Shown here: piece after piece, positions 6,323 to 11,918 of the stretch
How the letters are laid out: every line of letters begins with the position of its first letter
Position numbering within the stretch: position 1 is the stretch's first letter
Source: Cyanobacteria bacterium UBA7753
GTDB lineage: Bacteria > Cyanobacteriota > Vampirovibrionia > Gastranaerophilales > Gastranaerophilaceae
Direction: 5' to 3'
Length of the DNA: 11,918 nt
Assembly (NCBI GenBank): GCA_002481545.1
Contig: DLEF01000049.1
Span: 1 to 11,918, forward strand
The notes under the pieces: generated by a model
What the model was told of the DNA's origin: nothing
What the model saw: the letters and a program-made list of their open reading frames with translations, nothing else
Databases searched by the model: none
Translations under genes and position numbers: made by a program

Positions 6323-6407
6323 GTCAGCCCCTAATCTTGCTGACATTATTTATATTCCTGTCCGATTTAGTTATCATTTATCCTATATACATAGATAACC
6401 TCATCGG
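6323..6407 (-). promoter_or_regulatory. Structured 5' leader of the MGLSSSQARLL gene
   Basis: Two stems lie between the HLR1 block and the start codon. The upstream one is a two-part stem: CCGAT (6362-6366) with ATCGG (6403-6407) and, after symmetrical 3-base internal loops, GTTATC (6370-6375) with GATAAC (6394-6399). The second is GTCAGC (6323-6328) with GCTGAC (6339-6344), ten bases before the AAGGAG ribosome site. They could stabilise the message or modulate translation. No known riboswitch class is recognised. Confidence 0.45.
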
Positions 6408-6411
6408 TCTT

Positions 6412-6479
6412 CATGCATGACGGCATAATTTTTGAAAACTTTAGGATTTTGTTTGCATGTTGTTACAATTCGTTACATA
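6412..6479 (-). promoter_or_regulatory. HLR1-like tandem box with conserved downstream block
   Basis: 6462-6479 reads GTTACAAT-TC-GTTACATA on the plus strand, an exact fit to the HLR1 consensus bound by RpaB in cyanobacteria. The adjoining bases share CTTTAGG, ATTTG, the GC at 6455-6456 and ACGGC with the block at 38-87 at identical spacing. On the minus strand a possible -10 (AATTAT, complement of 6425-6430) stands before the conserved GCCGT, but no -35 is seen. The box would then lie roughly 40-60 bases upstream of the transcription start, a position used for activation. The spacing estimate depends on that tentative -10. Confidence 0.6.
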
Positions 6480-6503
6480 GAGGCAAAAGTATCGAAAATA
6501 CAG

Positions 6504-6534
6504 TAAAAAAACGGGACAAACATGTGCTTGTCCC
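6504..6534 (-). terminator. Rho-independent terminator of the paralogue operon
   Basis: On the minus strand GGGACAA and TTGTCCC (6513-6519 and 6528-6534) form a 7-bp stem with an 8-base loop, followed by a run of U (complement of 6505-6511). It lies about 25 bases beyond the stop of the gene ending at 6559 and insulates it from the HLR1-controlled gene downstream. Confidence 0.85.
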
Positions 6535-6558
6535 TCTACATTTTAGATTATATTAATA

Positions 6559-7443
6559 TTATTTTATATCTTTTGAATCCCTTGAATTAACAGTTTCTTC
6601 AAACTGTCTGAAAACGTCAGGTCCTACAAGCTGTTCCAACTGAGAGCGAATGTCCGCATAATCACTTTTTGCCTTGCGCTGCAAATCCAGAGCCTCTCTG
6701 TAATATGCATCCGTGATAATAACAACTTCCTTGGAAGAGTTTTGTGCGGAACTGTAATTAGAGTATCTGCATTTTGCCATCTCTGAGCGCATATTGTATA
6801 CGGCACGGGCAGTCATGTAATTGTAATAAAGTTCAACTACCTTCTGCTGTAACTCGTCAATCTTCCTTACAAGGATAATCATGTCGGCATCTCCGACTTT
6901 GGTATATTTATAATTCAATGATTTATTATCCTGAGATAATATTCCGAGAGTATTACCACCAATCAAAGATGTACAATAAACAAGGGGATTTCCGCTCCCC
7001 GCACCGATTAAAGTGGACATATTGGCAATGGTCGTCAAAACTTTTCTTATTGATGAATGGTCGGGTTTATCGGCATCAGGGTTTGACAATTTATATAACG
7101 CAAACTTAATCGTATCACTCTTTGTTGCGGCACCTTGCCACAAAAGAGACACATCCGCCAATATCTCATCATAGTCCATCTGCAAATCTTCTGAGATTTC
7201 TTTTGATATTCTTTTTATACTCAAATCCGCATAAGTGAGGCTCGCATCCTCAATACTCGTATCGGACATTGTAGCCTTTGTATACTCAACATTCGGGTTT
7301 ATATCAGTCTTATTTTCAACATCGTCTGTCGTCCCGAGTCTGTACGCAGGATCTTTAACCGTCGTCAAATTCTCATAAGAGATTGCAAACGCCGTTGTTT
7401 GAAATATTAAAGATAATATTAGAAATGTTATTATTTTCTTCAT
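6559..7443 (-). CDS. Exported helical protein, second of a tandem paralogous pair, unknown function
   Basis: This 294-residue protein has a clear Sec signal peptide (MKKIITFLILSLIFQTTAFA, cut near residue 20). It aligns with the upstream gene product over most of the mature part: DVSLLWQGA...KFALYKLSNP (97-122), a small-residue-rich hydrophobic stretch (131-170), DADMIILVRKIDELQQKVVELYYNY (185-209) and ALDLQRKAKSDYADIRSQLEQLVG (251-274). The last two segments resemble one helical hairpin of a TolC-type outer-membrane factor, including the closing A-x-x-x-L-x-x-L-x-G, but there is no second copy and no barrel strands, so this is only a resemblance. The start overlaps the upstream stop (ATGA) with AAGGA nine bases upstream inside that gene, so translation is coupled. 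A periplasmic or envelope-associated partner of its neighbour is the likely role. Confidence 0.72.
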   Translation of the reverse strand: MKKIITFLILSLIFQTTAFAISYENLTTVKDPAYRLGTTDDVENKTDINPNVEYTKATMSDTSIEDASLTYADLSIKRISKEISEDLQMDYDEILADVSLLWQGAATKSDTIKFALYKLSNPDADKPDHSSIRKVLTTIANMSTLIGAGSGNPLVYCTSLIGGNTLGILSQDNKSLNYKYTKVGDADMIILVRKIDELQQKVVELYYNYMTARAVYNMRSEMAKCRYSNYSSAQNSSKEVVIITDAYYREALDLQRKAKSDYADIRSQLEQLVGPDVFRQFEETVNSRDSKDIK

Positions 7444-8252
7444 TTTAATTTATCCTTAACTAATACCGAATTAAAATCTATCTGATAAAGGTTTAGTTTA
7501 TCTACAGCAGTTTTACCCGCGAGCCTTTGGAGTTCCGCATGGTATTTCTTCGCATGCTGAACCTGCTCAAACTCTTGTATAACCATATTATCGTACAATG
7601 TCGAAGATATGGTCAAATCAAGAACATCACCCTTTTTCTGAGCCTTATCGTAATTCTTTGCATACAACAATATTCTCTCTCTCGTCTCTTTTATCATAAT
7701 GAGAGAGTTTTTGTAGTTGTAATAAGTAGAAACCAGCATATCCTGTAAATTCTCAATCAATCCCGCAAGTTCAATCATCTCGGTATCGGTGAGCGGAACC
7801 TCCTGTGGAACATTCTTTCTGTTCAACAGAGATTGAGCCAATCTTCCCGCAGAATACGATGCCGTCTGTATTCCGTAATTGCTTCCTACAAGGCTCGGAA
7901 CAAGTGACGCGCCCGAAATTACCGCAGATAAGGTCTTAGACATCAAAGAGGCGTGTATTCTTCTCTGGCTCTCCGGAGTCGCAAGCTTTTGCAGTGCAAA
8001 CTCAATAACCTTATTGTTTTCAATCGTACCTTTCCACAATATTTCCAAGTCGGCAAGGTCTTTTTCTTTCTGCAGTTTTATAAGCTCATCCATCATCTGT
8101 TTATCATTGATAAGTAATGAGCCCGAAATCTTTGTTTTTTGAGGAGTCGTTTTATAGGTTTCCTTTTGGACACCAGTCAAATCTACTGCGGGAGCCGAAT
8201 ACGCCTGCAGTCCGAATAATAATATTAATGCCGATATCCCCAACTTTTTCAT
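7440..8252 (-). CDS. Exported helical protein, first of a tandem paralogous pair, unknown function
   Basis: A 270-residue protein with a Sec signal peptide (1-20, ending AYSA, then PAVDL). The mature protein begins with a linker, then a charged helix (about 46-70), the shared DLEILWKG...EFALQKLATP segment (68-93), a Gly/Ser/Ala-rich hydrophobic stretch (102-137), and DTEMIELAGLIENLQDMLVSTYYNY (156-180). The C-terminal helix (about 221-247) ends AKKYHAELQRLAG, like the same place in the paralogue. The pair probably arose by duplication, and each lacks what the other keeps at its ends. It has no Shine-Dalgarno: a TATATAAT box lies five bases before the ATG, so the message may be leaderless. It is divergent from the TPR gene at 8364. 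Confidence 0.72.
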   Translation of the reverse strand: MKKLGISALILLFGLQAYSAPAVDLTGVQKETYKTTPQKTKISGSLLINDKQMMDELIKLQKEKDLADLEILWKGTIENNKVIEFALQKLATPESQRRIHASLMSKTLSAVISGASLVPSLVGSNYGIQTASYSAGRLAQSLLNRKNVPQEVPLTDTEMIELAGLIENLQDMLVSTYYNYKNSLIMIKETRERILLYAKNYDKAQKKGDVLDLTISSTLYDNMVIQEFEQVQHAKKYHAELQRLAGKTAVDKLNLYQIDFNSVLVKDKLK

Positions 8253-8256
8253 ATTA

Positions 8257-8288
8257 ATTATATAGCATATTCATGAAAATAAATCCAA
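8257..8288 (-). promoter_or_regulatory. Promoter of the paralogue operon, possibly giving a leaderless message
   Basis: On the minus strand TTGGAT (complement of 8283-8288) and TATATA (complement of 8259-8264; TATAAT two bases on) are 18 bases apart. The expected transcription start falls at or within a few bases of the ATG at 8252, and no Shine-Dalgarno is present in the short interval. Confidence 0.5.
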
Positions 8289-8316
8289 TGGACTATTAAT
8301 ATACACCAAATGAACG

Positions 8317-8345
8317 TTATCTCAGCATGCTCTGTCATGTAGAAT
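8317..8345 (+). promoter_or_regulatory. Candidate promoter of the TPR gene
   Basis: TAGAAT (8340-8345) is 17 bases downstream of TTATCT (8317-8322), a weak -35. An AGCATGCT palindrome lies in the spacer (8324-8331) and could be an operator. The GGTGGAG ribosome site of the gene at 8364 follows directly. Confidence 0.35.
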
Positions 8346-8363
8346 AAAGAAGGTGGAGAGAGA

Positions 8364-9146
8364 ATGAAAAATAATAATTTATCAGGTTACGTTTCTGCGG
8401 TACCTAATCAGTCAAAAATAAGTAATGTTATTGATATAACAAAAGATGATTTCCTGAAATACGGCACAAAAGCCGACAATTTGAGAATTTCAGGTCAATA
8501 CAAAGAATCAATCGCGTATTATCTGCAATCAGCTTTGCTGAACAGAAATAACGCCAAAACATATTTGGGCTTGGCACAGTCTTACAAGTTTTTGAACAAC
8601 TATGATAAGGCTTTGGAAAACCTTAAAAAATCAGAAAAAATTGATCCGAACAATTACGAAATATATTATGAAATGGGTATTTGTTACCTGTTAAAGGCTA
8701 ACCCTGACAAAGCAATAGAATGCTTCCAAAAATCTATTTTGGTTGATAATACGAAATTGGATGTCCAATTGCAATTAGCTTTGGCTCACGAAGTTGTAGA
8801 CGAACCTGATATGGCTCTAAAGATATACAACAAGATGATTGAAGAACATCCCGAATATGTAAAAGCATCAAGCCATAAAGCGGCACTTTTGATATGTCAG
8901 GGACAGTATGCGGAGGCTTGCAAAATATTTTTCGATATCGTAAAAAGAAACCCTGAATTTTACAGAGCATACTTCGGAATTGCCGTATGTTTTGACAGAC
9001 TCGGCAACGCCGCCGACGCAAGACGTTATTACATGAAGTTTTTAAGATTACGTCCTAATTCAAACCATGCGGATTATGTAAAAAACAGAATAATTGCGCT
9101 CAAAACAAATAAATCCGTTGCAAACAGAATCTTGAGTTTGGTATAA
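8364..9146 (+). CDS. Tetratricopeptide-repeat protein
   Basis: A 260-residue protein made almost wholly of six 34-residue TPR units (about 30-63, 64-97, 98-131, 132-165, 166-199, 200-233) after a short polar N-terminus. Units 2 and 3 are the clearest, with the usual Gly/Ala at positions 8 and 20 and Pro near 32 (EKIDPNN). There is no signal peptide or membrane segment, so it is probably a cytoplasmic scaffold for protein-protein contacts. The partner is unknown. The start is set by GGTGGAG seven bases upstream of the ATG. It is transcribed divergently from the exported paralogue pair, 111 bases apart, which may mean shared regulation, and it converges on the MBL hydrolase gene. Confidence 0.88.
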   Translation: MKNNNLSGYVSAVPNQSKISNVIDITKDDFLKYGTKADNLRISGQYKESIAYYLQSALLNRNNAKTYLGLAQSYKFLNNYDKALENLKKSEKIDPNNYEIYYEMGICYLLKANPDKAIECFQKSILVDNTKLDVQLQLALAHEVVDEPDMALKIYNKMIEEHPEYVKASSHKAALLICQGQYAEACKIFFDIVKRNPEFYRAYFGIAVCFDRLGNAADARRYYMKFLRLRPNSNHADYVKNRIIALKTNKSVANRILSLV

Positions 9147-9174
9147 AGTCATACTCAAACAAAATACGGAGTTC

Positions 9175-9195
9175 ATGCTGATTTTATTTCAGCAT
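9175..9195. terminator. Hairpin between convergent genes, possible bidirectional terminator
   Basis: ATGCTGA (9175-9181) and TCAGCAT (9189-9195) form a 7-bp stem around TTTTATT. It lies midway between the TPR gene and the MBL hydrolase gene, which end towards each other. The flanks are A/T-rich but have no long uninterrupted U-run, so termination would be modest. Confidence 0.45.
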
Positions 9196-9210
9196 ATGTA
9201 ATTTGTGATT

Positions 9211-9831
9211 TTATTCCGTCACAATATTGTTATATCTTTTTTCGTATCCTACAGAGGTTTCTGCTCCATGCCCGGGGTAAATCATGGTATTGTCAGGCAA
9301 TGTGAAAACCTTTTCCTTTACGGATTTGACGATTGCGTTATAGTCGCCGCCCGGAAGGTCAGTTCTGCCGACGGAATTTAAGAATACGGTATCACCCGAG
9401 AACAACATGTTATCGGTCAAATACCCGACGCCACCGGGAGTGTGCCCCGGAAGATGTATTACCTTAAATTCGGTATTGCCGACTTTTACCTTGTCGCCGT
9501 CCTTTAAATGAACATCAATCCTCGGAACTTCTATAGGAGGAAGCCCGACCATCTTCATAAAATCATTCACAGTATCAACCGTTTCCTGATCATCTTCGTG
9601 AAGATACGTTTTTACATTCGGGTATTTATCCTGTAACTTTTTCAGCCCCTGTATATGGTCAAAATGCCCGTGTGTTAAAAATACCGATTTTAATTCGCAT
9701 TTGTTTTCCTTTAATACAGCCTCTAACTCCGGAATAACTCCGCTGCAATCAATCAATACAGCCTCTCCGTTATCCATAATCAGATAATCGTTATTTCCTA
9801 TATCACCGATTGTAAATTTTTGAAAATTCAT
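9211..9831 (-). CDS. MBL-fold hydrolase, glyoxalase-II-like (YcbL type)
   Basis: A 206-residue cytoplasmic metallo-beta-lactamase-fold hydrolase. The zinc-binding motif THGHFDH is at 53-59. Further ligands are H130 (LPGHTPGG), D147 (FSGDTVF) and H188 (YPGHG). The segment SVGRTDLPGG (153-162) is characteristic of the short glyoxalase-II relatives, which lack the C-terminal helical domain that binds glutathione in classical GloB. The substrate is therefore probably a small thioester such as S-lactoylglutathione, but thiol specificity cannot be read from sequence. The gene lies 79 bases downstream of kdsA on the same strand, with a palindromic repeat in between. The ribosome site is weak (AGAAAG). 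Glutamate-cysteine ligase elsewhere in the window is consistent with a glutathione role. Confidence 0.88.
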   Translation of the reverse strand: MNFQKFTIGDIGNNDYLIMDNGEAVLIDCSGVIPELEAVLKENKCELKSVFLTHGHFDHIQGLKKLQDKYPNVKTYLHEDDQETVDTVNDFMKMVGLPPIEVPRIDVHLKDGDKVKVGNTEFKVIHLPGHTPGGVGYLTDNMLFSGDTVFLNSVGRTDLPGGDYNAIVKSVKEKVFTLPDNTMIYPGHGAETSVGYEKRYNNIVTE

Positions 9832-9858
9832 TTTGTTACTTTCTTTTTAGAGTACACT

Positions 9859-9878
9859 GGTGCGGTAGTGACCGCACC
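9859..9878. repeat. Short palindromic intergenic repeat, copy 1
   Basis: GGTGCGGT (9859-9866) and ACCGCACC (9871-9878) form a perfect 8-bp stem around AGTG, followed by CTACTTT. The copy at 10786-10805 has the same form with one compensated base pair. It belongs to a GGTGCG(N)...CGCACCCTAC class that I recall as widespread in bacterial intergenic DNA. Confidence 0.75.
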
Positions 9879-9910
9879 CTACTTTAACTTTCAGACTGCG
9901 CCTGTGTTAA

Positions 9911-10729
9911 TTACACTTCTTTTCTTACCAGTTCAAAGATTTCTTTGCATACGGTAAAGACTTTTTCCGCATCTTTAAGATACAGCATATTTGGCCCGTC
10001 ACAAAGCGCTTTTTCAGGATTAGGATGTATCTCAAAGAACAATACATCAGCTCCAGCAGCCATAGCAGAGCGAGCGAGCATCGGAACAAATCTTCTGTCA
10101 CCGCCTGTGCTGTCACCGTTAGAGCCCGGCATTTGTACACTATGGGTAGCGTCAAATACAACAGGATATCCAAACTCTTTCATAATAGGGATTGAGCGAA
10201 AATCAACAACAAGGTTGTTATACCCGAAACTTGCACCCCTTTCCGTAAGCATTATATTCTTGTTTCCGCTATCCTCTACCTTCTTCACAAGCGTTTTCAT
10301 CTGTTGAGGAGCCAAAAACTGACCTTTTTTGATGTTTACTATCTTGCCTGTTTTTCCTGCAGCAACGAGCAAATCCGTCTGCCTGCACAAAAAAGCAGGA
10401 ATTTGCAAAATATCCGCTACCTTACTTACGGGTTCCGCCTGTTCAGGTAAGTGAATATCCGTCACAATAGGCAAATCATATTTTGACTTAATTTCTGCAA
10501 GCATCTCAAGCCCCTTTTCCATGCCTGGACCTCTGAATGAGGTTATGGAAGAACGGTTTGCCTTATCAAAAGATGATTTGAAAACATAGTTTATATCAAG
10601 TTTTTGGCAAATCTCCTTTAGAGCACTTGCGGTCTCATCCAAGATTGACATTGATTCAATAGCGCAAGGACCTGCAAGGATAGTCAGTTTGTCATCGCCT
10701 ATATTAAAATTGTTTAATCTTATTGCCAT
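9911..10729 (-). CDS. kdsA: 3-deoxy-8-phosphooctulonate (Kdo-8-phosphate) synthase, metal-dependent class
   Basis: Cytoplasmic enzyme that condenses phosphoenolpyruvate with arabinose 5-phosphate to give Kdo 8-phosphate for the LPS inner core, so the host has an outer membrane. The 272 residues are full length. Motifs include LAGPCAIES (18-26), KSSFDKANRSS (51-61), FRGPG (65-69), TDIH (90-93), CRQTDLL (115-121) and NIKKGQFLAP (132-141). C22, H196, E233 and D244 correspond, all at a constant offset of 11, to the metal ligands C11, H185, E222 and D233 of the Aquifex enzyme, so this is the metal-dependent class and not the Asn-bearing E. coli class. There is no Shine-Dalgarno, and the promoter places the transcript start almost on the ATG. 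Short repeats lie on both sides. Other Kdo genes are not in the window. Confidence 0.97.
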   Translation of the reverse strand: MAIRLNNFNIGDDKLTILAGPCAIESMSILDETASALKEICQKLDINYVFKSSFDKANRSSITSFRGPGMEKGLEMLAEIKSKYDLPIVTDIHLPEQAEPVSKVADILQIPAFLCRQTDLLVAAGKTGKIVNIKKGQFLAPQQMKTLVKKVEDSGNKNIMLTERGASFGYNNLVVDFRSIPIMKEFGYPVVFDATHSVQMPGSNGDSTGGDRRFVPMLARSAMAAGADVLFFEIHPNPEKALCDGPNMLYLKDAEKVFTVCKEIFELVRKEV

Positions 10730-10735
10730 AGTTAT

Positions 10736-10764
10736 ATTTTAGCGAAAAACACGTTTTTTTACAA
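10736..10764 (-). promoter_or_regulatory. Promoter of kdsA, possibly leaderless
   Basis: On the minus strand TTGTAA (complement of 10759-10764) and TAAAAT (complement of 10736-10741) are exactly 17 bases apart. Only six bases separate the -10 from the ATG at 10729, so the transcript would start at or beside the start codon. The spacer holds an AAAAAC-AC-GTTTTT palindrome (10745-10758). Confidence 0.55.
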
Positions 10765-10785
10765 CTTTAAAAAATGTTTCATGTC

Positions 10786-10805
10786 GGTGCGTTAGCGAAC
10801 GCACC
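10786..10805. repeat. Short palindromic intergenic repeat, copy 2
   Basis: GGTGCGTT (10786-10793) and AACGCACC (10798-10805) form a perfect 8-bp stem around AGCG, followed by CTACTTT. Compared with copy 1 at 9859-9878, the seventh stem pair changes from G-C to T-A on both arms, so pairing is preserved. Between them the two copies flank kdsA in the same orientation. Confidence 0.75.
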
Positions 10806-10814
10806 CTACTTTTC

Positions 10815-10882
10815 AAGTTAAAAGTTGTAAGTTCAAAGTTTTAAGTTAACAACTCTGCACTTTTAACTTTGCACTTTGAACT
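10815..10882. repeat. Cluster of AAGTTMAAAGT units in both orientations
   Basis: Two direct units, AAGTTAAAAGT (10815-10825) and AAGTTCAAAGT (10829-10839), are followed by their inverted partners ACTTTTAACTT (10859-10869) and ACTTTGAACT (10873-10882). The order is A-B-A'-B', so the best pairs interleave and cannot both form a nested hairpin. It sits between the M48 peptidase gene and kdsA. It holds no coding frame and no terminator with a U-run that I can see. Confidence 0.6.
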
Positions 10883-10909
10883 ATCTTAGTGTCTTAGTAT
10901 CTTTTACCC

Positions 10910-11737
10910 CTACTGCGCCATAAGCTGCAGGGTTGTATAATAACCGTCCCAAATAGTTGAGGTGTTTGAAACTCTCATAAGACGTTTTTGTTTTTTGACC
11001 AATAATTTTTTCTGTTCTTTTTGATATTTTTTAGTTAATCTTGCGCTTGATTTACGTCTGTTTACGGTCGGTTGGAGCATCGCGAGTGCTCGTGTATAGG
11101 ATTCCGATTTAAACCCCGTTTTTAGCTTTGCAGGATAGTTATATTCAATATAATTATAGATGTTTAACAACCTTTTTTCTCCTGACGGGTGAGTTTGCAT
11201 AATATCGATATAGTTTCCGCAAATCTTGTTCAATACGGAAATCATCGCAAGCGGGTTATACCCTGCCTTATTCATCAAATCGACACCCGTAATATCGGCT
11301 TCCATTTCATCTTTTCTGCTAATTTTAGAGGTTGCAAGCTGCTGCCCAACACCTGCAACAAGGGTGGAGCCCGTAGCTCTGGCGGTAGCGTTTGCAAGAA
11401 TATTAACGCCCGTATCAAGCACACCCTGCTTTGCACAGTGTCCGTTCAGGATATGACCGAGTTCGTGCGAAATAACCGCCGCAAGCTCCTCATCATTCGT
11501 AACGTATTGAAGTAATCCTTTATATACATAGACTTCTTTATTTATATTAGCGTAAGCGTTTACATCTTCTTTATCAGATACTTTAAAAGTAATCTGCTGA
11601 CCTATTCCGTTGGACTTCACAATTTTCATACCTATTGCGTTAACTCTTTTGAGAGCTGCCGCAGAATCCCAGTTTTCGGCAAAAGTCGGAACTGCTGATA
11701 TTATAACAATAGCCAACAATAATACAATCTTTTTCAT
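10910..11737 (-). CDS. Exported M48-family zinc metallopeptidase
   Basis: A 275-residue periplasmic protease of the M48 (HtpX/Ste24/BepA-LoiP) family, probably acting in envelope protein quality control. A Sec signal peptide (MKKIVLLLAIVIISAVPTFA) is followed by the zinc motif HELGH (91-95, counted from this start) and the third ligand in EMEAD (144-148). It has no lipobox cysteine and no transmembrane helices beyond the signal, so it differs from integral-membrane HtpX and lipoprotein LoiP. The tail is strongly basic (RRKSSARLTKKYQKEQKKLL region), which is unusual for the family. I chose the ATG at 11737 because AAGGA (11746-11750) is eight bases upstream. An in-frame ATG at 11746 would overlap that ribosome site and add MVN before the signal. 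It is followed by repeats and then kdsA. Confidence 0.88.
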   Translation of the reverse strand: MKKIVLLLAIVIISAVPTFAENWDSAAALKRVNAIGMKIVKSNGIGQQITFKVSDKEDVNAYANINKEVYVYKGLLQYVTNDEELAAVISHELGHILNGHCAKQGVLDTGVNILANATARATGSTLVAGVGQQLATSKISRKDEMEADITGVDLMNKAGYNPLAMISVLNKICGNYIDIMQTHPSGEKRLLNIYNYIEYNYPAKLKTGFKSESYTRALAMLQPTVNRRKSSARLTKKYQKEQKKLLVKKQKRLMRVSNTSTIWDGYYTTLQLMAQ

Positions 11738-11767
11738 ATTAACCATCCTTATACTTCCTATGCTTTG

Positions 11768-11797
11768 ATTTTAGCATGAAAAATATATGTTGTTTAA
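11768..11797 (-). promoter_or_regulatory. Candidate promoter of the M48 peptidase gene
   Basis: On the minus strand TAAAAT (complement of 11768-11773) stands 18 bases downstream of TTAAAC (complement of 11792-11797). This leaves a leader of about 25 bases containing AAGGA. The -35 match is weak. Confidence 0.35.
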
Positions 11798-11848
11798 TAT
11801 TACTGGACTTTTTATTGTTTCTGTATTATTATGAAATAACAAGCAAGT

Positions 11849-11908
11849 CTTGCCCTTGTGGCAAGGACTCCCTTAGAACGATTAAGTATCGTTCTAAGTG
11901 GAGGGGAG
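11849..11908. repeat. Hairpin-rich repeat at the right edge, cut by the window end
   Basis: CTTGCC / GGCAAG (11849-11854 / 11860-11865) is followed by a perfect 11-bp stem CTTAGAACGAT / ATCGTTCTAAG (11872-11882 / 11888-11898) enclosed by CTCC / GGAG. The GGAGGGGAG end recalls the GGAAAGGGGAG end of R1 but is not clearly the same family. The window stops ten bases later, so its extent is unknown. Confidence 0.55.
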
Positions 11909-11918
11909 AGTAGACGCC

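Noticed and set aside
6385..6400. Hammerhead-type ribozyme core suggested by CCGATGAGG on the minus strand
   Set aside because: The invariant CUGAUGA is not met and no paired GAAA and cleavage-site segments are found.
1..11918. tRNA, rRNA, CRISPR array, integrase/attachment site, phage or transposase gene
   Set aside because: I read both strands and found no cloverleaf, regular direct-repeat array or such coding region.

Overview
This AT-rich window comes from a diderm (two-membrane) bacterium. A complete Kdo-8-phosphate synthase (LPS inner core) and several exported proteins show this. I think it most likely belongs to the non-photosynthetic cyanobacterial sister group (Vampirovibrionia / 'Melainabacteria', probably Gastranaerophilales). 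Two things suggest it: a protein opening MGLSSSQARLL, a multicopy unknown family I associate with that group, and two exact matches to HLR1, the cyanobacterial RpaB box. The placement is from memory and is not proven by a marker gene here.

Layout. 1-393: an intergenic block with an outward-facing (minus strand) regulatory region for a gene left of the window, then a palindrome-rich repeat (R1). 394-2337, plus strand: a processive family-2 glycosyltransferase, then adenine phosphoribosyltransferase (apt). 2329-4596, minus strand: a small basic unknown protein, a GCS2-type glutamate-cysteine ligase (gshA) and a small ribbon-helix-helix protein. 4597-5418: no supported gene. It holds a 191-bp MITE-like repeat (R2, inverted relative to R1), a strong minus-strand terminator and a structured stretch behind the next gene. 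5419-6300, minus: the MGLSSSQARLL protein, with helical ends, a variable middle, a structured leader and an HLR1 box. 6559-8252, minus: two overlapping genes for paralogous exported proteins. 8364-9146, plus: a six-repeat TPR protein. 9211-11737, minus: a glyoxalase-II-like MBL hydrolase, kdsA and an exported M48 metallopeptidase. The last 70 bases hold another hairpin-rich repeat.

How the genes fit together. Much of the window concerns the cell envelope: a membrane glycan synthase, Kdo synthesis, exported paralogues and a periplasmic protease. gshA and the MBL hydrolase could both belong to thiol/glyoxal metabolism, although they are not adjacent. apt is purine salvage. No tRNA, rRNA, CRISPR array, transposase or phage gene is visible. 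The accessory signal lies in the intergenic DNA: inverted repeats with compensated hairpins, two kinds of short repeat around kdsA, and a shared regulatory block (48 of 68 positions identical by eye) in front of the unknown protein and at the left edge.
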